This document shows positions 1 to 7,920 of a DNA stretch of 64,000 bases, one piece after another. Below the pieces are notes generated by a model. That model worked only from the letters and a program-made list of their open reading frames with translations, ran no database searches and had not been told where the DNA came from. Origin of the DNA: Bacillota bacterium (lineage in GTDB: Bacteria; Bacillota; Clostridia; Oscillospirales; Acutalibacteraceae); the NCBI GenBank assembly GCA_023412715.1, contig JAEZCC010000003.1:26368-90367 (forward strand). The letters are read 5' to 3'. Position 1 is the first letter of the stretch. Each line of letters begins with the position of its first letter. A program made the translations under genes and the position numbers.

Positions 1-31
1 CAATTTTGAAAAATGAGATCAGCATGGTAAA

Positions 32-50
32 ATCATCTCAGGGAGATGAT
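32..50 (+). promoter_or_regulatory. Hairpin covering the transposase ribosome site
   Basis: An 8-bp perfect stem (32-39 with 43-50, 3-nt loop) contains the GGGAG ribosome binding site for the ATG at 55. Such a hairpin would hide the site when transcription enters from outside the element, a device known for other insertion sequences. That role is inferred here. Confidence 0.4.
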
Positions 51-54
51 CGGT

Positions 55-465
55 ATGCTGGGAAAAGAAGTGCGAGAGCGGATTATAGAGGCCCGTAAGC
101 GAAGGGTCACAGTAGCAGAACTATCAAAATGCTATGGCGTATCAGAACGAAGCATCTATGAGTTGCAGGCGCTGTACCGGGCGACAGGAAATATCGCGCC
201 GCGCACTCATACCCGGGGACGCAGGTCAAGCGTGGATGCGGAAATGCTGCAGCGAATAGATGAGGCCATACAAAAGGCTCCGGACATTACATTGGAGGAG
301 TTGCGGGAAAAGCTGTGTTTACCGGTACGGGTGTCCCGTCTGAGCCAAATTGTCCGAGAAAAATTGGGTTATACCGATAAAAAAAGATGGTTCACGCCAG
401 CGAGCAAAACAGACCGGACGTGCAAGCCAAACGAAAGAAGTGGGTGGAGAAAGTCGCCCGAATAG
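55..465 (+). CDS. IS630 transposase, upstream frame (helix-turn-helix part)
   Basis: This is the N-terminal DNA-binding part of an IS630-type transposase. Helix-turn-helix segments are visible at about residues 10-45 (VAELSKCYGVSERSIYE) and again around 75-105. I chose ATG 55 over ATG 46 because GGGAG at 41-45 lies 9 bases upstream of 55 but directly touches 46. The frame runs on to 465 without catalytic residues. These are in the -1 frame that starts at the A7G run (379-386). A -1 slip on that run would give the full protein, as is usual for this family. Confidence 0.75.
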   Translation: MLGKEVRERIIEARKRRVTVAELSKCYGVSERSIYELQALYRATGNIAPRTHTRGRRSSVDAEMLQRIDEAIQKAPDITLEELREKLCLPVRVSRLSQIVREKLGYTDKKRWFTPASKTDRTCKPNERSGWRKSPE

Positions 466-977
466 ATGTAAAACATCTGGTGTTTCTGGATGAAAGCGGG
501 ATTAACATAGATATGACACGTCGCTATGGGCGTTCCAAAGGCAAACAGAGGGTTGTGGACAGTACCCCTTTGAATACCCCGAAAACAACCACCTTACTTT
601 CTTCTATCCGCTTGGATGGAACTACCGTTCGCACGGCCTTTCAAGGCGCGCTCAATAAAGAGCGTTTTCTGGAGTACTTACGCAATGTTCTTGTCCCCCG
701 CCTGCGGGAAGGGGATGTTGTGGTCATGGATAATTTGGGTTCTCATAAAGTTTCCAGTGTGGCAGAGCTCATTCGTTCGGCCGGCGCAGAGCCGCTTTAT
801 CTGCCTCCCTACTACCCGGATTTTAATCCCATTGAGAAGATGTGGTCAAAGCTAAAAGCGTATTTTCGAAAGCTGAAGCTCCGCTCTGTAGAGCTTCTTC
901 AGAAGGCTATTCCGATGGCTTTCAGGACAATTTCGACTTCCGATACACACGGATGGTTTGCTATTGCCGGATACTGA
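387..977 (+). CDS. IS630 transposase, downstream frame (DDE catalytic part)
   Basis: This is the catalytic domain of the transposase. The triad is visible as Asp35 (FLDESG), Asp115 (VMDNLGSHK) and Glu150 (NPIEKMW). The last two are 34 residues apart, the DD34E spacing of IS630. The ATG at 387 follows the A7G slippery run directly, and the frame has a stop at 378. The domain is therefore most likely made as a -1 frameshift fusion with the upstream frame rather than alone. A simple inactivating indel in the A-run is the alternative. Confidence 0.8.
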   Translation: MVHASEQNRPDVQAKRKKWVEKVARIDVKHLVFLDESGINIDMTRRYGRSKGKQRVVDSTPLNTPKTTTLLSSIRLDGTTVRTAFQGALNKERFLEYLRNVLVPRLREGDVVVMDNLGSHKVSSVAELIRSAGAEPLYLPPYYPDFNPIEKMWSKLKAYFRKLKLRSVELLQKAIPMAFRTISTSDTHGWFAIAGY

Positions 978-1000
978 ACTTATTTCAAGAAATTGCTCTA

Positions 1001-1119
1001 AGTATATACGCAATGGAATAGGAGCTGTACCCTATGATGGCGCTTGGAAAAATAATCAGGGCAAAGAAAGCGATGACCAGCCTGTAATAGATTTTGAAAT
1101 TGCGGATGGCCCCGATCAT
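1001..1119 (-). pseudogene. Sensor histidine kinase, N-terminal stub cut by IS630
   Basis: Read on the minus strand from ATG 1119, the frame gives MIGAIRNFKIYYRLVIAF and continues into a hydrophobic run (FFALIIFPSAIIGYSSYS) before meeting the end of IS630 at 1000. A short basic start, a KIYYRL/RLVIAF motif and one transmembrane segment are the standard beginning of YesM-type sensor kinases. A GGGAAGG ribosome site lies about 12 bases upstream. Only about 40 residues remain. The rest of the gene should continue beyond the left tip of the element, outside the window. The family call rests on a short stretch. Confidence 0.6.
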
Positions 1120-1214
1120 CCGATCCAGAACCTTCCCGGCTGCCGCCCGGAACCCGCCCTCCGTATGTTTTATAGGGAGACGCCCCCTGAAGTATCAGAG
1201 TCATGACCATTTGT

Positions 1215-1242
1215 AATATACGTCTAAATTGTGATGTTTCAA
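1215..1242 (-). promoter_or_regulatory. SigA-type promoter for the interrupted kinase
   Basis: On the minus strand TTGAAA (1242-1237) and TATATT (1220-1215) are 16 bases apart and point at the kinase stub. The transcript would now run into the insertion sequence on its antisense strand. Confidence 0.45.
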
Positions 1243-1371
1243 GGCAATATTATTGTTAATTTTGTTTAAACCGACCAACTTTATTTTACCGGAAAAACCT
1301 GCTAATTTTAGGGCCGTTTTGCTAAAACAGGGCCATTTACGAAGAAGCATGTTTCGCTGTATAATTGATTT

Positions 1372-1406
1372 TTTAAAACCCCGGCCGCTCCGAAAAACGC
1401 GGCCAG
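1372..1406 (-). terminator. Terminator after the 4Fe-4S gene
   Basis: GGCCGC (1383-1388) pairs with GCGGCC (1399-1404). On the minus strand the hairpin is followed by GGGG and a run of T. It ends the PadR/4Fe-4S operon. Confidence 0.5.
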
Positions 1407-1449
1407 CCCAGGCTCAAAAAGGGCAAAAAACAGGCGGAGCACCGGATCA

Positions 1450-2205
1450 TCAGACACGGCCGGGCCCCGCTTTTTTCTCCGGGCTTCCGAATGTAAGCCT
1501 GACCGCCTTTTTGCTGCAGCAGTCGGCGCATCTGCCGCACAGGATGCATTCGCCGTTCCGCAGACGGCGCGCCTGTACCATCTCCGCAACCCCCAGACTC
1601 ATCGGGCAGTTGCGGGAGCACTGTCCGCACTGCACGCATTTTTCAGGGTCCGCTTCCAGATGCAGGGAAGGACAGCCGAGCCGGTCCCTGATCTTCGTCC
1701 CGACGACCATGAACGGCGCCATCCAGCAGATCGAGTGGCACATGCCGCGCCTGCCGAGGGCGAAAGCGAGAATCGTAATCAGCGCAAGGATAAAAAGGTA
1801 GACAATATAGCCCGATATGCCGGAAGCCGATATCCCGTGGTCGGTCATATAGAAGAAATCCAGGCTTTTCATGCCGCCCGCCGAGAGAAAGCCGAAAACG
1901 ATCGCGAAAAGCCACGGAACCCAGAGGATGTATTTCACCCGGTCCGCCTTCGGGCTGACCAGCCTTTTATCCTCAACCTGCATGCAGCATTCCTGCAAAC
2001 CGCCGGCGGGACAGAGCCACCCGCAAAAGGCCCTTCCGAACACCAGCGAGGACGCAAACTGGGCGGCAAACAGCAGAAGGCTCCCGGTCACGATGCCGGA
2101 AAAGCTCCCCTGCAGGATGAGGACCGGCGAAAAGTAATACAGCGTAACGGGGAACAGCAGGAAAGAAACCAAAAGCAGCAATTTCCGGATTTTCTGGCGT
2201 TTCAT
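1450..2205 (-). CDS. NapH/CcoG-like 4Fe-4S membrane protein
   Basis: A 251-residue integral membrane iron-sulfur protein, probably moving electrons at the membrane. It has four to five hydrophobic segments, the FCGWLCP motif between segments that marks the NapH/CcoG/FixG family, and two C-terminal ferredoxin clusters (CVQCGQCSRNCP and CILCGRCADCC). ATG 2205 has AAAGGGG just upstream and lies next to the stop of the PadR gene (2208), so the two genes are translationally coupled. The partner reductase is not in the window, so the electron acceptor is unknown. Regulation is presumably by the preceding PadR protein. Confidence 0.75.
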   Translation of the reverse strand: MKRQKIRKLLLLVSFLLFPVTLYYFSPVLILQGSFSGIVTGSLLLFAAQFASSLVFGRAFCGWLCPAGGLQECCMQVEDKRLVSPKADRVKYILWVPWLFAIVFGFLSAGGMKSLDFFYMTDHGISASGISGYIVYLFILALITILAFALGRRGMCHSICWMAPFMVVGTKIRDRLGCPSLHLEADPEKCVQCGQCSRNCPMSLGVAEMVQARRLRNGECILCGRCADCCSKKAVRLTFGSPEKKAGPGRV

Positions 2206-2207
2206 GG

Positions 2208-2783
2208 TCAAACCCCTTTCTCTTTTTCGCCGGAAGCAAGATTGTCCCTGAGAAATGCGGCGGCTTCGTCCGCCCATTCCACATAGGCCCGGTAAACATA
2301 TTCCCCGAACAGCGCCGTCAGATAATAATACAGGTGGTCCCGGCTCTCCGGGAATACGGCTTCAAGGTTCGTTTCGGCCGAACGGATAAGCCGCAGATTT
2401 TCGGCGTTCCGTTCCCGGAACGCTTCAACCATTCTCACGTGGTCGGCCGGACTGCCGAGACTGCCGAAAAACAGCTTCAGAAGGATTTCGTACCGGACAT
2501 GTTCTTTTTCGTTCGGCTGTGAAAGCCAGCCGGCCAGCTTCTGCCTTCCGGCCTCGGTGATGGTATACACGATGCGGTCGGGGCCTTTTGACGACCGCAC
2601 CGGCCTGCCCGTCACGGCGCCCTCTTTTTCGAGCACCTTCAGGGTGGGGTAAAGCTGCCCGTACCCGACGTCCCAAAACCGCGAAATCATGGTGTCGATT
2701 TTCTTTTTCAAATCATACCCGCTCGACGCTTCATGCGCCAGCAGGCCCAGGATAATATAAGCCGTTGTGTTTTTCTCTGCCAT
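2208..2783 (-). CDS. PadR-family transcriptional regulator
   Basis: The 191-residue protein has a PadR winged helix at residues 1-85. Visible motifs are ILGLLAHEASSGYDLKKKI, then the wing region QLYPTLKVLEKEGAV and the basic YTITEAGR loop. A helical C-terminal dimerisation domain of the VirF-like type follows. PadR proteins repress small operons, usually in response to a ligand. The promoter is fully overlapped by a 29-bp palindrome (2812-2840), which points to autorepression. It is the first gene of an operon with the 4Fe-4S membrane protein. Confidence 0.88.
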   Translation of the reverse strand: MAEKNTTAYIILGLLAHEASSGYDLKKKIDTMISRFWDVGYGQLYPTLKVLEKEGAVTGRPVRSSKGPDRIVYTITEAGRQKLAGWLSQPNEKEHVRYEILLKLFFGSLGSPADHVRMVEAFRERNAENLRLIRSAETNLEAVFPESRDHLYYYLTALFGEYVYRAYVEWADEAAAFLRDNLASGEKEKGV

Positions 2784-2811
2784 CTTCCGTCCCCTCGAAT
2801 CATAAATCCAG

Positions 2812-2844
2812 CATTACTATATCATATTGATATAGTAATGTCAA
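2812..2844 (-). promoter_or_regulatory. PadR promoter with palindromic operator
   Basis: A perfect 13-bp inverted repeat with a 3-base spacer (CATTACTATATCA at 2812-2824, complement at 2828-2840) covers a minus-strand promoter. That promoter is TTGACA (2844-2839), a 17-base spacer and TATAGT (2821-2816). A repressor bound here would block RNA polymerase, and the adjacent PadR is the obvious candidate. Confidence 0.75.
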
Positions 2845-2925
2845 GCGCCGTCTCAGCACAACGGCAGAAACGCCGCCGGGCAAAAATCATCCACTGGCAA
2901 AACCGTTGATCCGTACGCGGAAGCC

Positions 2926-2976
2926 GCAAAAACCCCGGGGTCCGGGAAAGCAAAGCTTTTCGGGCTCCGGGGTTTG
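2926..2976 (-). terminator. Terminator of the Gfo/Idh-isomerase operon
   Basis: A long GC stem pairs AAACCCCGG and its extension at about 2929-2950 with CCGGGGTTTGC at about 2966-2976. On the minus strand it is followed by TTTTT. It lies just after the last gene of the operon. Confidence 0.65.
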
Positions 2977-2988
2977 CACAGCCGTTTT

Positions 2989-3726
2989 TCAGCGGACGGC
3001 GAGAACCGGGTAGTGTGAGCGCAGGTATGCGATGCTCCGCGCGGCGTCGGAAAAGCCGTCGGGCACGGGCCTGTCGTTTTCCACAATCAGCCATTCGTGG
3101 CCCAGCTTCGCAGCCGTACCCACAATGCCGGCAATGTCGTTTTTCCCCTCGCCTACGGCGCAGGGCACGGAATCGAGACCGCCGTCTTTCAGGTGGATGA
3201 GGCCGATGCGCCCGGCGTTTTCTTTCAGATATGCGCAGACGTCCACCTTGCTGTCGAACGCCCAGTACGTATCGAGCTCAAGCGGGCAGAACCGTTTGAT
3301 TTCGTCGATGGGGCGGACCCCGTCCAGCGGCCGGAACTCGTGGGTGTGGTTATGATACAGAACGGTAATGCTGAGCTCCGCCGCGCGTGCGGACGCGGCC
3401 GTCAGGGTTTTTTTCAGGCGCCCGAGGTCCTCACGGCTCCCAATGGGAGCGTAGGCGCAGACGACCTTGTCGCAGCCGATGTCTTTGCTGTAGGAAAGCA
3501 CCTCGTCCAGGCTGTTTTCCAGCCGATCGACGCTCTCGTGCGCTGCGACGGCCTCAAGGCCGGTTTCGGCCAGCACGTCTTTGATTTCCTGTGCGCCGAG
3601 GCCCGCATACCCGGCGAATTCCACGCCGTCGTAGCCGAGCTTTCCGACCTGCCTCAGGGCGCGGAGCAGATCCGCGCCGGTTTTGCACAGATCACGGACG
3701 GTATACATCTGCAGGGCGATTTTCAT
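2989..3726 (-). CDS. Sugar phosphate isomerase/epimerase-family TIM barrel protein
   Basis: The 245-residue protein is of the xylose-isomerase-like TIM barrel (AP endonuclease 2) family. Typical points are the opening MKIALQMYTVRD, GYDGVEFAGY near residue 35, YHNHTHEF with metal-binding His/Glu near 145, LDTYWAF and IHLKDG near 200, and WLIVENDR near 225. ATG 3726 was chosen over GTG 3735 because of spacing from AAGAAG. It is the last gene of a four-gene minus-strand operon with two Gfo/Idh/MocA dehydrogenases. In such pairs the barrel protein usually acts on the keto-sugar or keto-inositol made by the dehydrogenase. The exact substrate is not known. Confidence 0.75.
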   Translation of the reverse strand: MKIALQMYTVRDLCKTGADLLRALRQVGKLGYDGVEFAGYAGLGAQEIKDVLAETGLEAVAAHESVDRLENSLDEVLSYSKDIGCDKVVCAYAPIGSREDLGRLKKTLTAASARAAELSITVLYHNHTHEFRPLDGVRPIDEIKRFCPLELDTYWAFDSKVDVCAYLKENAGRIGLIHLKDGGLDSVPCAVGEGKNDIAGIVGTAAKLGHEWLIVENDRPVPDGFSDAARSIAYLRSHYPVLAVR

Positions 3727-3759
3727 GGTTCGCACTTCTTTCTTTTCAATTTCTCCGTC

Positions 3760-4806
3760 TCAGATATGGACGGAAACGGACGCCCCTTTCCGGGCGGACT
3801 CAAAGACCGCGTCGATTACGCGCATGACGCGCAGCGCTTCTTCCGGCTTTACGGCAAGCTCGGCCCCGCCGAGGTCCGCGTCACGGAAATTGCGGTAGTA
3901 GTCGCGCGCGTTGGACTCGACATGCGGCAGCGGCAGCTCGCGGACGCTCTCACGCGACCTCGGGGCCATGGTCCTGGTCGGGCCGGCGGCCGTATAAACG
4001 ATGCCTTCCTCCCATTTCATTTCGACCGTGTCGGCCTTCACGATTCTGCCGGAGCAGGAAAAGTCGTCGATCTGCAGGGTGCCGGCGTCCCCGCAGACAT
4101 ACCAGCGGGGCAGATTGACAAACATATAGGTCCCCACCTCCACAAGGGCGGAAAGGCCGTTTTCAAAGCGCATCATCAGCTTGAAATTGTCGTCAACGGC
4201 CGGGAATTTGACGGAAAGCAGGTGCGCGTACACTTCCGTGACCGGACTTTTCACAAGCCACATGAGCTGGTCAATCAGGTGGACGCCCCAGTCCAGCAGC
4301 ATGCCGCCGCCCGCCTCTTTCACGCAGCGCCAGTCGCCCGGAATCCCCTTCGAGCCCTGAACGCGGGATTCTATGGAAAACGGTCTGCCGACGGTCCCGT
4401 CTTCCAAAACCTTTTTGACGGTCAGAAAATCCCGATCCCATCTTCTGTTCTGGTGGACGGAAAACAGCCTGCCCGTTTTCCTCGCCGTGCGGACGACGTC
4501 TTCCAGCTCCCCGCTGTTCCTGGTGACCGGCTTTTCGCAGATGACGTTTTTTCCGGCCCGGAGCGCCCGGATGGAAAGCTCCTGATGAAAATTGTTCGGG
4601 ACGGCGAGAATTACGGTCCGGACGGCGCCGTCGCCGAGGATCTCCTCCAGCGAGGAGTACCCCCGGATTCCCTGCTGCTCGGCTTTGCGGATTTTCTCCG
4701 GATTGATGTCGTATACCCCGGCGACCTGAAAGTCCGGCATGGACATCAGCTGTTCCGCGTGCCAGCCGCCCATTCCCCCGTAACCGATGATTCCAATCTG
4801 ATACAA
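3760..4806 (-). CDS. Gfo/Idh/MocA-family NAD(P)-dependent dehydrogenase
   Basis: The 348-residue oxidoreductase has an N-terminal Rossmann fold (GIIGYGGMGGWHAEQL), the family signature CEKPVTRN near residue 97 with its catalytic Lys, and the C-terminal alpha/beta domain with GGGMLLDWGVHLIDQL near 170-185, where His and Asp line the active site. These enzymes oxidise a sugar or cyclitol hydroxyl. The gene lies 29 bases downstream of one TIM-barrel isomerase and 33 bases upstream of another, in one operon. Confidence 0.85.
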   Translation of the reverse strand: MYQIGIIGYGGMGGWHAEQLMSMPDFQVAGVYDINPEKIRKAEQQGIRGYSSLEEILGDGAVRTVILAVPNNFHQELSIRALRAGKNVICEKPVTRNSGELEDVVRTARKTGRLFSVHQNRRWDRDFLTVKKVLEDGTVGRPFSIESRVQGSKGIPGDWRCVKEAGGGMLLDWGVHLIDQLMWLVKSPVTEVYAHLLSVKFPAVDDNFKLMMRFENGLSALVEVGTYMFVNLPRWYVCGDAGTLQIDDFSCSGRIVKADTVEMKWEEGIVYTAAGPTRTMAPRSRESVRELPLPHVESNARDYYRNFRDADLGGAELAVKPEEALRVMRVIDAVFESARKGASVSVHI

Positions 4807-4835
4807 GACCGCTTACCCCTTTATATGTCCGATTT

Positions 4836-5804
4836 TCACGCCCAGTACATGTTCACCTGGTCGGATTCGAAAATGATCGTCCTCTTTAGGACCTCGATTG
4901 CCTTTTCAAGGCCCTCCTTCGTGGTCATGAGGCCGTCTTCGTGCTCGATGGAAATCACGCCGTCATACCCCGTTCTGCGCAGCTCGCTGAACATGGCGCG
5001 CCAGGTTTCTTCCCCGTGGCCGTAGCCGATGGTGCGGAACATCCACGAGCGCTCGTTCAGACGGTCGAGCGGGGTCGTGTCGAGCACGCCCTTGACCGCA
5101 CAGATCTGCCGGTCGATGTAGGTGTCTTTCGCGTGGAAATGATAGATCGCGCCTTTGAGCGCCCGGATGGCGGCAACGGGGTCGATTCCCTGCCAGAACA
5201 GATGGGAGGGGTCGAAGTTCGCGCCGATGGTGTCCCCCACCGCTTCACGGAGCCTGAGCAGGGTCGGCGGGTTGTAGACGCAGAACCCGGGGTGCATTTC
5301 CAGCGCGACGCGGCGGATGCCGTGGCTGTTTGCGAATTTGACGGCCTTTTTCCAGTATGGAATCAGCACTTCGTTCCACTGCCACTCTTTTATCTTCTGA
5401 AAATCGTCCGGCCAGGCCGCGACCACCCAGTTCGGGTATCTGGAATTTTCGCAGTCGCCCGGGCAGCCCGAAAAAGTAACGACTGTTTTAACGCCGATTT
5501 TCTCCGCAAGCTCGACCGCGGCCTCGTACTGCTCGTTGTAGTCTTCCGCGACCGCTTTCTGGGGATGGACAGGGTTTCCGTGCACGGAAAGCGCCGCCAC
5601 GTCGAGCCCGTATTTCTGGATGGTGGCCATGAACTCGTCGATCAGGGCGGGATTTTTGATGAATTTTCTCGCGTCCGCATGGGCCGTGCCGGGGTTGCCC
5701 CCGCAGCCGATTTCCACCTGCTGGACGCCGAGGCTTTTGAGGTACGCAAGGGCTTTGTCAAGCGGCATGTCTCCCAAAAGCACGGTCATAACGCCAAGCT
5801 TCAT
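4836..5804 (-). CDS. Sugar phosphate isomerase/epimerase-family TIM barrel protein
   Basis: The 322-residue protein is longer than the other barrel protein of the operon. Features are MKLGVMTVLLGDMPLDKALAYL, VQQVEIGCGG near residue 30, LSVHGNPVHP near 75, TVVTFSGCPG near 110, ALEMHPGFCVYN near 175, GANFDPSHLFWQG near 200 with metal ligands Asp and His, and VISIEHEDG near 287. The GNP-HP and FDPSHLFWQG pattern is common in barrel proteins paired with Gfo/Idh dehydrogenases in inositol or glycoside pathways. The substrate remains open. Confidence 0.78.
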   Translation of the reverse strand: MKLGVMTVLLGDMPLDKALAYLKSLGVQQVEIGCGGNPGTAHADARKFIKNPALIDEFMATIQKYGLDVAALSVHGNPVHPQKAVAEDYNEQYEAAVELAEKIGVKTVVTFSGCPGDCENSRYPNWVVAAWPDDFQKIKEWQWNEVLIPYWKKAVKFANSHGIRRVALEMHPGFCVYNPPTLLRLREAVGDTIGANFDPSHLFWQGIDPVAAIRALKGAIYHFHAKDTYIDRQICAVKGVLDTTPLDRLNERSWMFRTIGYGHGEETWRAMFSELRRTGYDGVISIEHEDGLMTTKEGLEKAIEVLKRTIIFESDQVNMYWA

Positions 5805-5841
5805 AATACTTGTTCACTCCTTATGGATTTTTACAATATCT

Positions 5842-6918
5842 TTATTCAAACCGGTACGGGGCGCCCGTCTTCGCCGAGGTATAAATCCCCTCGAGAATGC
5901 GCGTGACGACGAGGGCCTGCTCCGGCAGGACGACCAGCTTCCCCTTCCCTTCCAGCGCGTCCGCAAACACCGTCTGCTCCAGGACCGCAGGCTTCACGTC
6001 TCCCCCGGAAAAGAAATCCACTCCGCGCGCGCCGAGGTCCGGCTTTAAGACATACTGCCTGTTGTGCTTCACGCCGTTGATCCTGAGGCCGTCCAGCATA
6101 TCGGCGCCCGCCTTCGTGCCGCACAGCACGGTCTTCGCCTCGTTCACGTCCAGCGTGTTCAGCGCCCAGCTCGCCTCGACGGAAACGGTTGCGCCGTCTT
6201 CCATGACGACAAAGCCGAACGCGCTGTCTTCGACCGTAAAATCTTCCGGTTTCCAGTCGCCGAACGCATTCCCCTGGCTGGTGTCGTTGTTCAGCTTATG
6301 GTAAACGGTCCCGACGGCATACCTGGGTCTGTAATTGTCCATCATCCAGAGCGTGAGGTCCAGAGCGTGCGTGCCGATGTCGATGAGAGGGCCGCCGCCC
6401 TGCTCGCGCTCATTGAGGAAAACGCCCCACGTTGGCACCGCCCGGCGGCGCAGGGCTTTCGCCCTAGCATAATAGATCCCGCCCAGAACGCCCTCTTCGC
6501 ATTCCTGCTTCAGGTAAAGGCTGTCCGGGCGGTAGCGGTTCTGGTAGCCGATTGTGAGGACCTTCCCCGTTTCTTCCGCCGCCCGCGCCATGGCAAGCGC
6601 TTCTTTGCAATTGATGGCCATCGGCTTTTCACACATGACGTTTTTGCCGGCGCGGAGCGCGTCGACCGTGATGAAGGAATGCGAGCGGTTCGGCGTGCAG
6701 ACGTACACGGCGTCGAGATCCTCTTTCAGCAGCTCTTTATAATCGGTGTAGACGCGCGCGCCCTCTTCGCCGTACTCTTTCGCCGCCTGATCCGCGCGCC
6801 CGCGGATCAGGTCACAAAACGCTACCAGTTCGAACCGCTTCGTCTCCCGGATAGCCGGCAGATGCTTTCCGTTCGCAATGCCGCCGCACCCGACGATGCC
6901 GGCTTTCAGCTTGCCCAT
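5842..6918 (-). CDS. Gfo/Idh/MocA-family dehydrogenase, first gene of the operon
   Basis: The 358-residue protein has a Rossmann start (AGIVGCGGIANGKHLPAI), CTPNRSH followed by CEKPMAIN near residue 97, TIGYQNRY near 125, and GGGPLIDIGTHALDLTLW near 175-190, with the conserved Asp and His. It is the promoter-proximal gene of the four-gene operon and diverges from an AraC-type regulator. Two dehydrogenases plus two barrel proteins suggest a multi-step oxidation and epimerisation or elimination of a sugar, cyclitol or glycoside. Confidence 0.85.
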   Translation of the reverse strand: MGKLKAGIVGCGGIANGKHLPAIRETKRFELVAFCDLIRGRADQAAKEYGEEGARVYTDYKELLKEDLDAVYVCTPNRSHSFITVDALRAGKNVMCEKPMAINCKEALAMARAAEETGKVLTIGYQNRYRPDSLYLKQECEEGVLGGIYYARAKALRRRAVPTWGVFLNEREQGGGPLIDIGTHALDLTLWMMDNYRPRYAVGTVYHKLNNDTSQGNAFGDWKPEDFTVEDSAFGFVVMEDGATVSVEASWALNTLDVNEAKTVLCGTKAGADMLDGLRINGVKHNRQYVLKPDLGARGVDFFSGGDVKPAVLEQTVFADALEGKGKLVVLPEQALVVTRILEGIYTSAKTGAPYRFE

Positions 6919-6951
6919 GCGATCACTCCTTACAGATTTTCCACTGATTTC

Positions 6952-6988
6952 TTGACAAATTTTAAGCTCTGTGCATAATTAGATTATA
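6952..6988 (+). promoter_or_regulatory. Divergent promoter region, AraC gene and Gfo/Idh operon
   Basis: On the plus strand TTGACA (6952-6957) and CATAAT (6974-6979) are 16 bases apart and drive the AraC gene. On the minus strand TATAAT (6988-6983) has only a poor -35 (about 7011-7006), as expected for an activator-dependent promoter of the dehydrogenase operon. Confidence 0.5.
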
Positions 6989-7060
6989 GAAATCGAATTC
7001 CCTTTTGTCGTGTCAGTGCAGAGCATTCTAGTGACAAAAATCGCTGACAGGAGGACCGCT

Positions 7061-7876
7061 GTGGAAAGCTTTTACGAACACACAAGAGACTGCGACAAAT
7101 ACCCGGCATGCTGGCAGGCCATAAACGACCGCTGCATGCCGCACTTTCACAGCAGCATGGAATTCGTCTATGTGACGGACGGGCAGCTGAAGGCCTCGCT
7201 CAACGGAAAGCCCTATACGGTAACGCGCGGGCAGACTCTTATTTCCCCGAGCTATACCCTGCACTATTACAATACGGAACAGTATTGCAGATCCATCGTC
7301 CTCATCGTTCCTCTCGACTTCATCGCCGACTACAATAAGGTATTTTCCCAGAAGATATTTTCGAACTGTCTCTGCCCCGACGACGCGGACGGGGAAATCC
7401 TCCACTGCATGAACAGGCTGAAAGCCGTGGGCACGGACGAGCGGATTGAAAACGTCAAGATTGCGCGGGGATATATTTACATCATCCTCGCGACGCTGAT
7501 CGACAGGGTCGGCCTCGTCGACCTTCCCGGCGGCCAGAACCGGTACCTGACCCGCGACATTCTGATCTACCTACAGAACAACTATCTCGCTCCCGTTTCG
7601 CTGGAGCTTCTCGCAGCCCATTTCCGCTACAGCAAGAGCCGTTTTTCCCATATTTTCAACGACAGCTTCGGCTGCTCGCTCCTGGAATACGTCAATTCCC
7701 TGCGCTGCCGCCACGCGGCGAACCTGCTGGTCCAGGGGACGCCGATGATCGACGCGGCGATGAGCTCGGGCTTTGAAAGCGTCCGGACCTTTTACCGGCG
7801 CTTCAAGCAATGCTTCGGGGTCACCCCCACGCAGTACTGCGGCAGCTATTCCGGGAAAGCCGGGGAAGCCGGCTAG
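7061..7876 (+). CDS. AraC-family regulator with cupin sensor domain
   Basis: The 271-residue protein has an N-terminal cupin (MPHFHSSMEFVYVTDG with the usual His/Glu pattern, residues about 28-110) and a C-terminal AraC double helix-turn-helix (LLAAHFRYSKSRFSHIFNDS and FESVRTFYRRFKQCFGVTP, residues about 180-262). GTG 7061 was chosen because AGGAGG lies 6 bases upstream. An upstream in-frame GTG at 7010 has no such site. The gene diverges from the dehydrogenase/isomerase operon and is its likely activator, with a sugar effector bound by the cupin. Confidence 0.85.
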   Translation: MESFYEHTRDCDKYPACWQAINDRCMPHFHSSMEFVYVTDGQLKASLNGKPYTVTRGQTLISPSYTLHYYNTEQYCRSIVLIVPLDFIADYNKVFSQKIFSNCLCPDDADGEILHCMNRLKAVGTDERIENVKIARGYIYIILATLIDRVGLVDLPGGQNRYLTRDILIYLQNNYLAPVSLELLAAHFRYSKSRFSHIFNDSFGCSLLEYVNSLRCRHAANLLVQGTPMIDAAMSSGFESVRTFYRRFKQCFGVTPTQYCGSYSGKAGEAG

Positions 7877-7920
7877 GGCGCGCGTGGAAGCGGCCGGGCC
7901 GGAGGTCCGCAAGATAAAAA

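Larger units (their letters stand above)
1..998 (+). mobile_element. IS630-family insertion sequence, left tip outside the window
   Basis: The element holds a two-frame DD34E transposase. Its ends form imperfect terminal inverted repeats: bases 1-25 match the reverse complement of about 971-995 at 18 of 25 positions, starting CAATTT on both sides. On the right the repeat continues as GAG and is followed by TA at 999-1000, the target dinucleotide that IS630-type elements duplicate. The left tip (expected TA plus GAG) must lie just before base 1. To the right, the element sits directly in a truncated sensor-kinase gene, so this is a genuine insertion site. Whether the copy is still mobile cannot be told from the sequence. 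Confidence 0.85.

Noticed and set aside
3097..5025. 642-codon plus-strand frame across the Gfo/Idh and isomerase genes
   Set aside because: It lies antisense to two well-recognised genes and has the composition of a codon-bias shadow.
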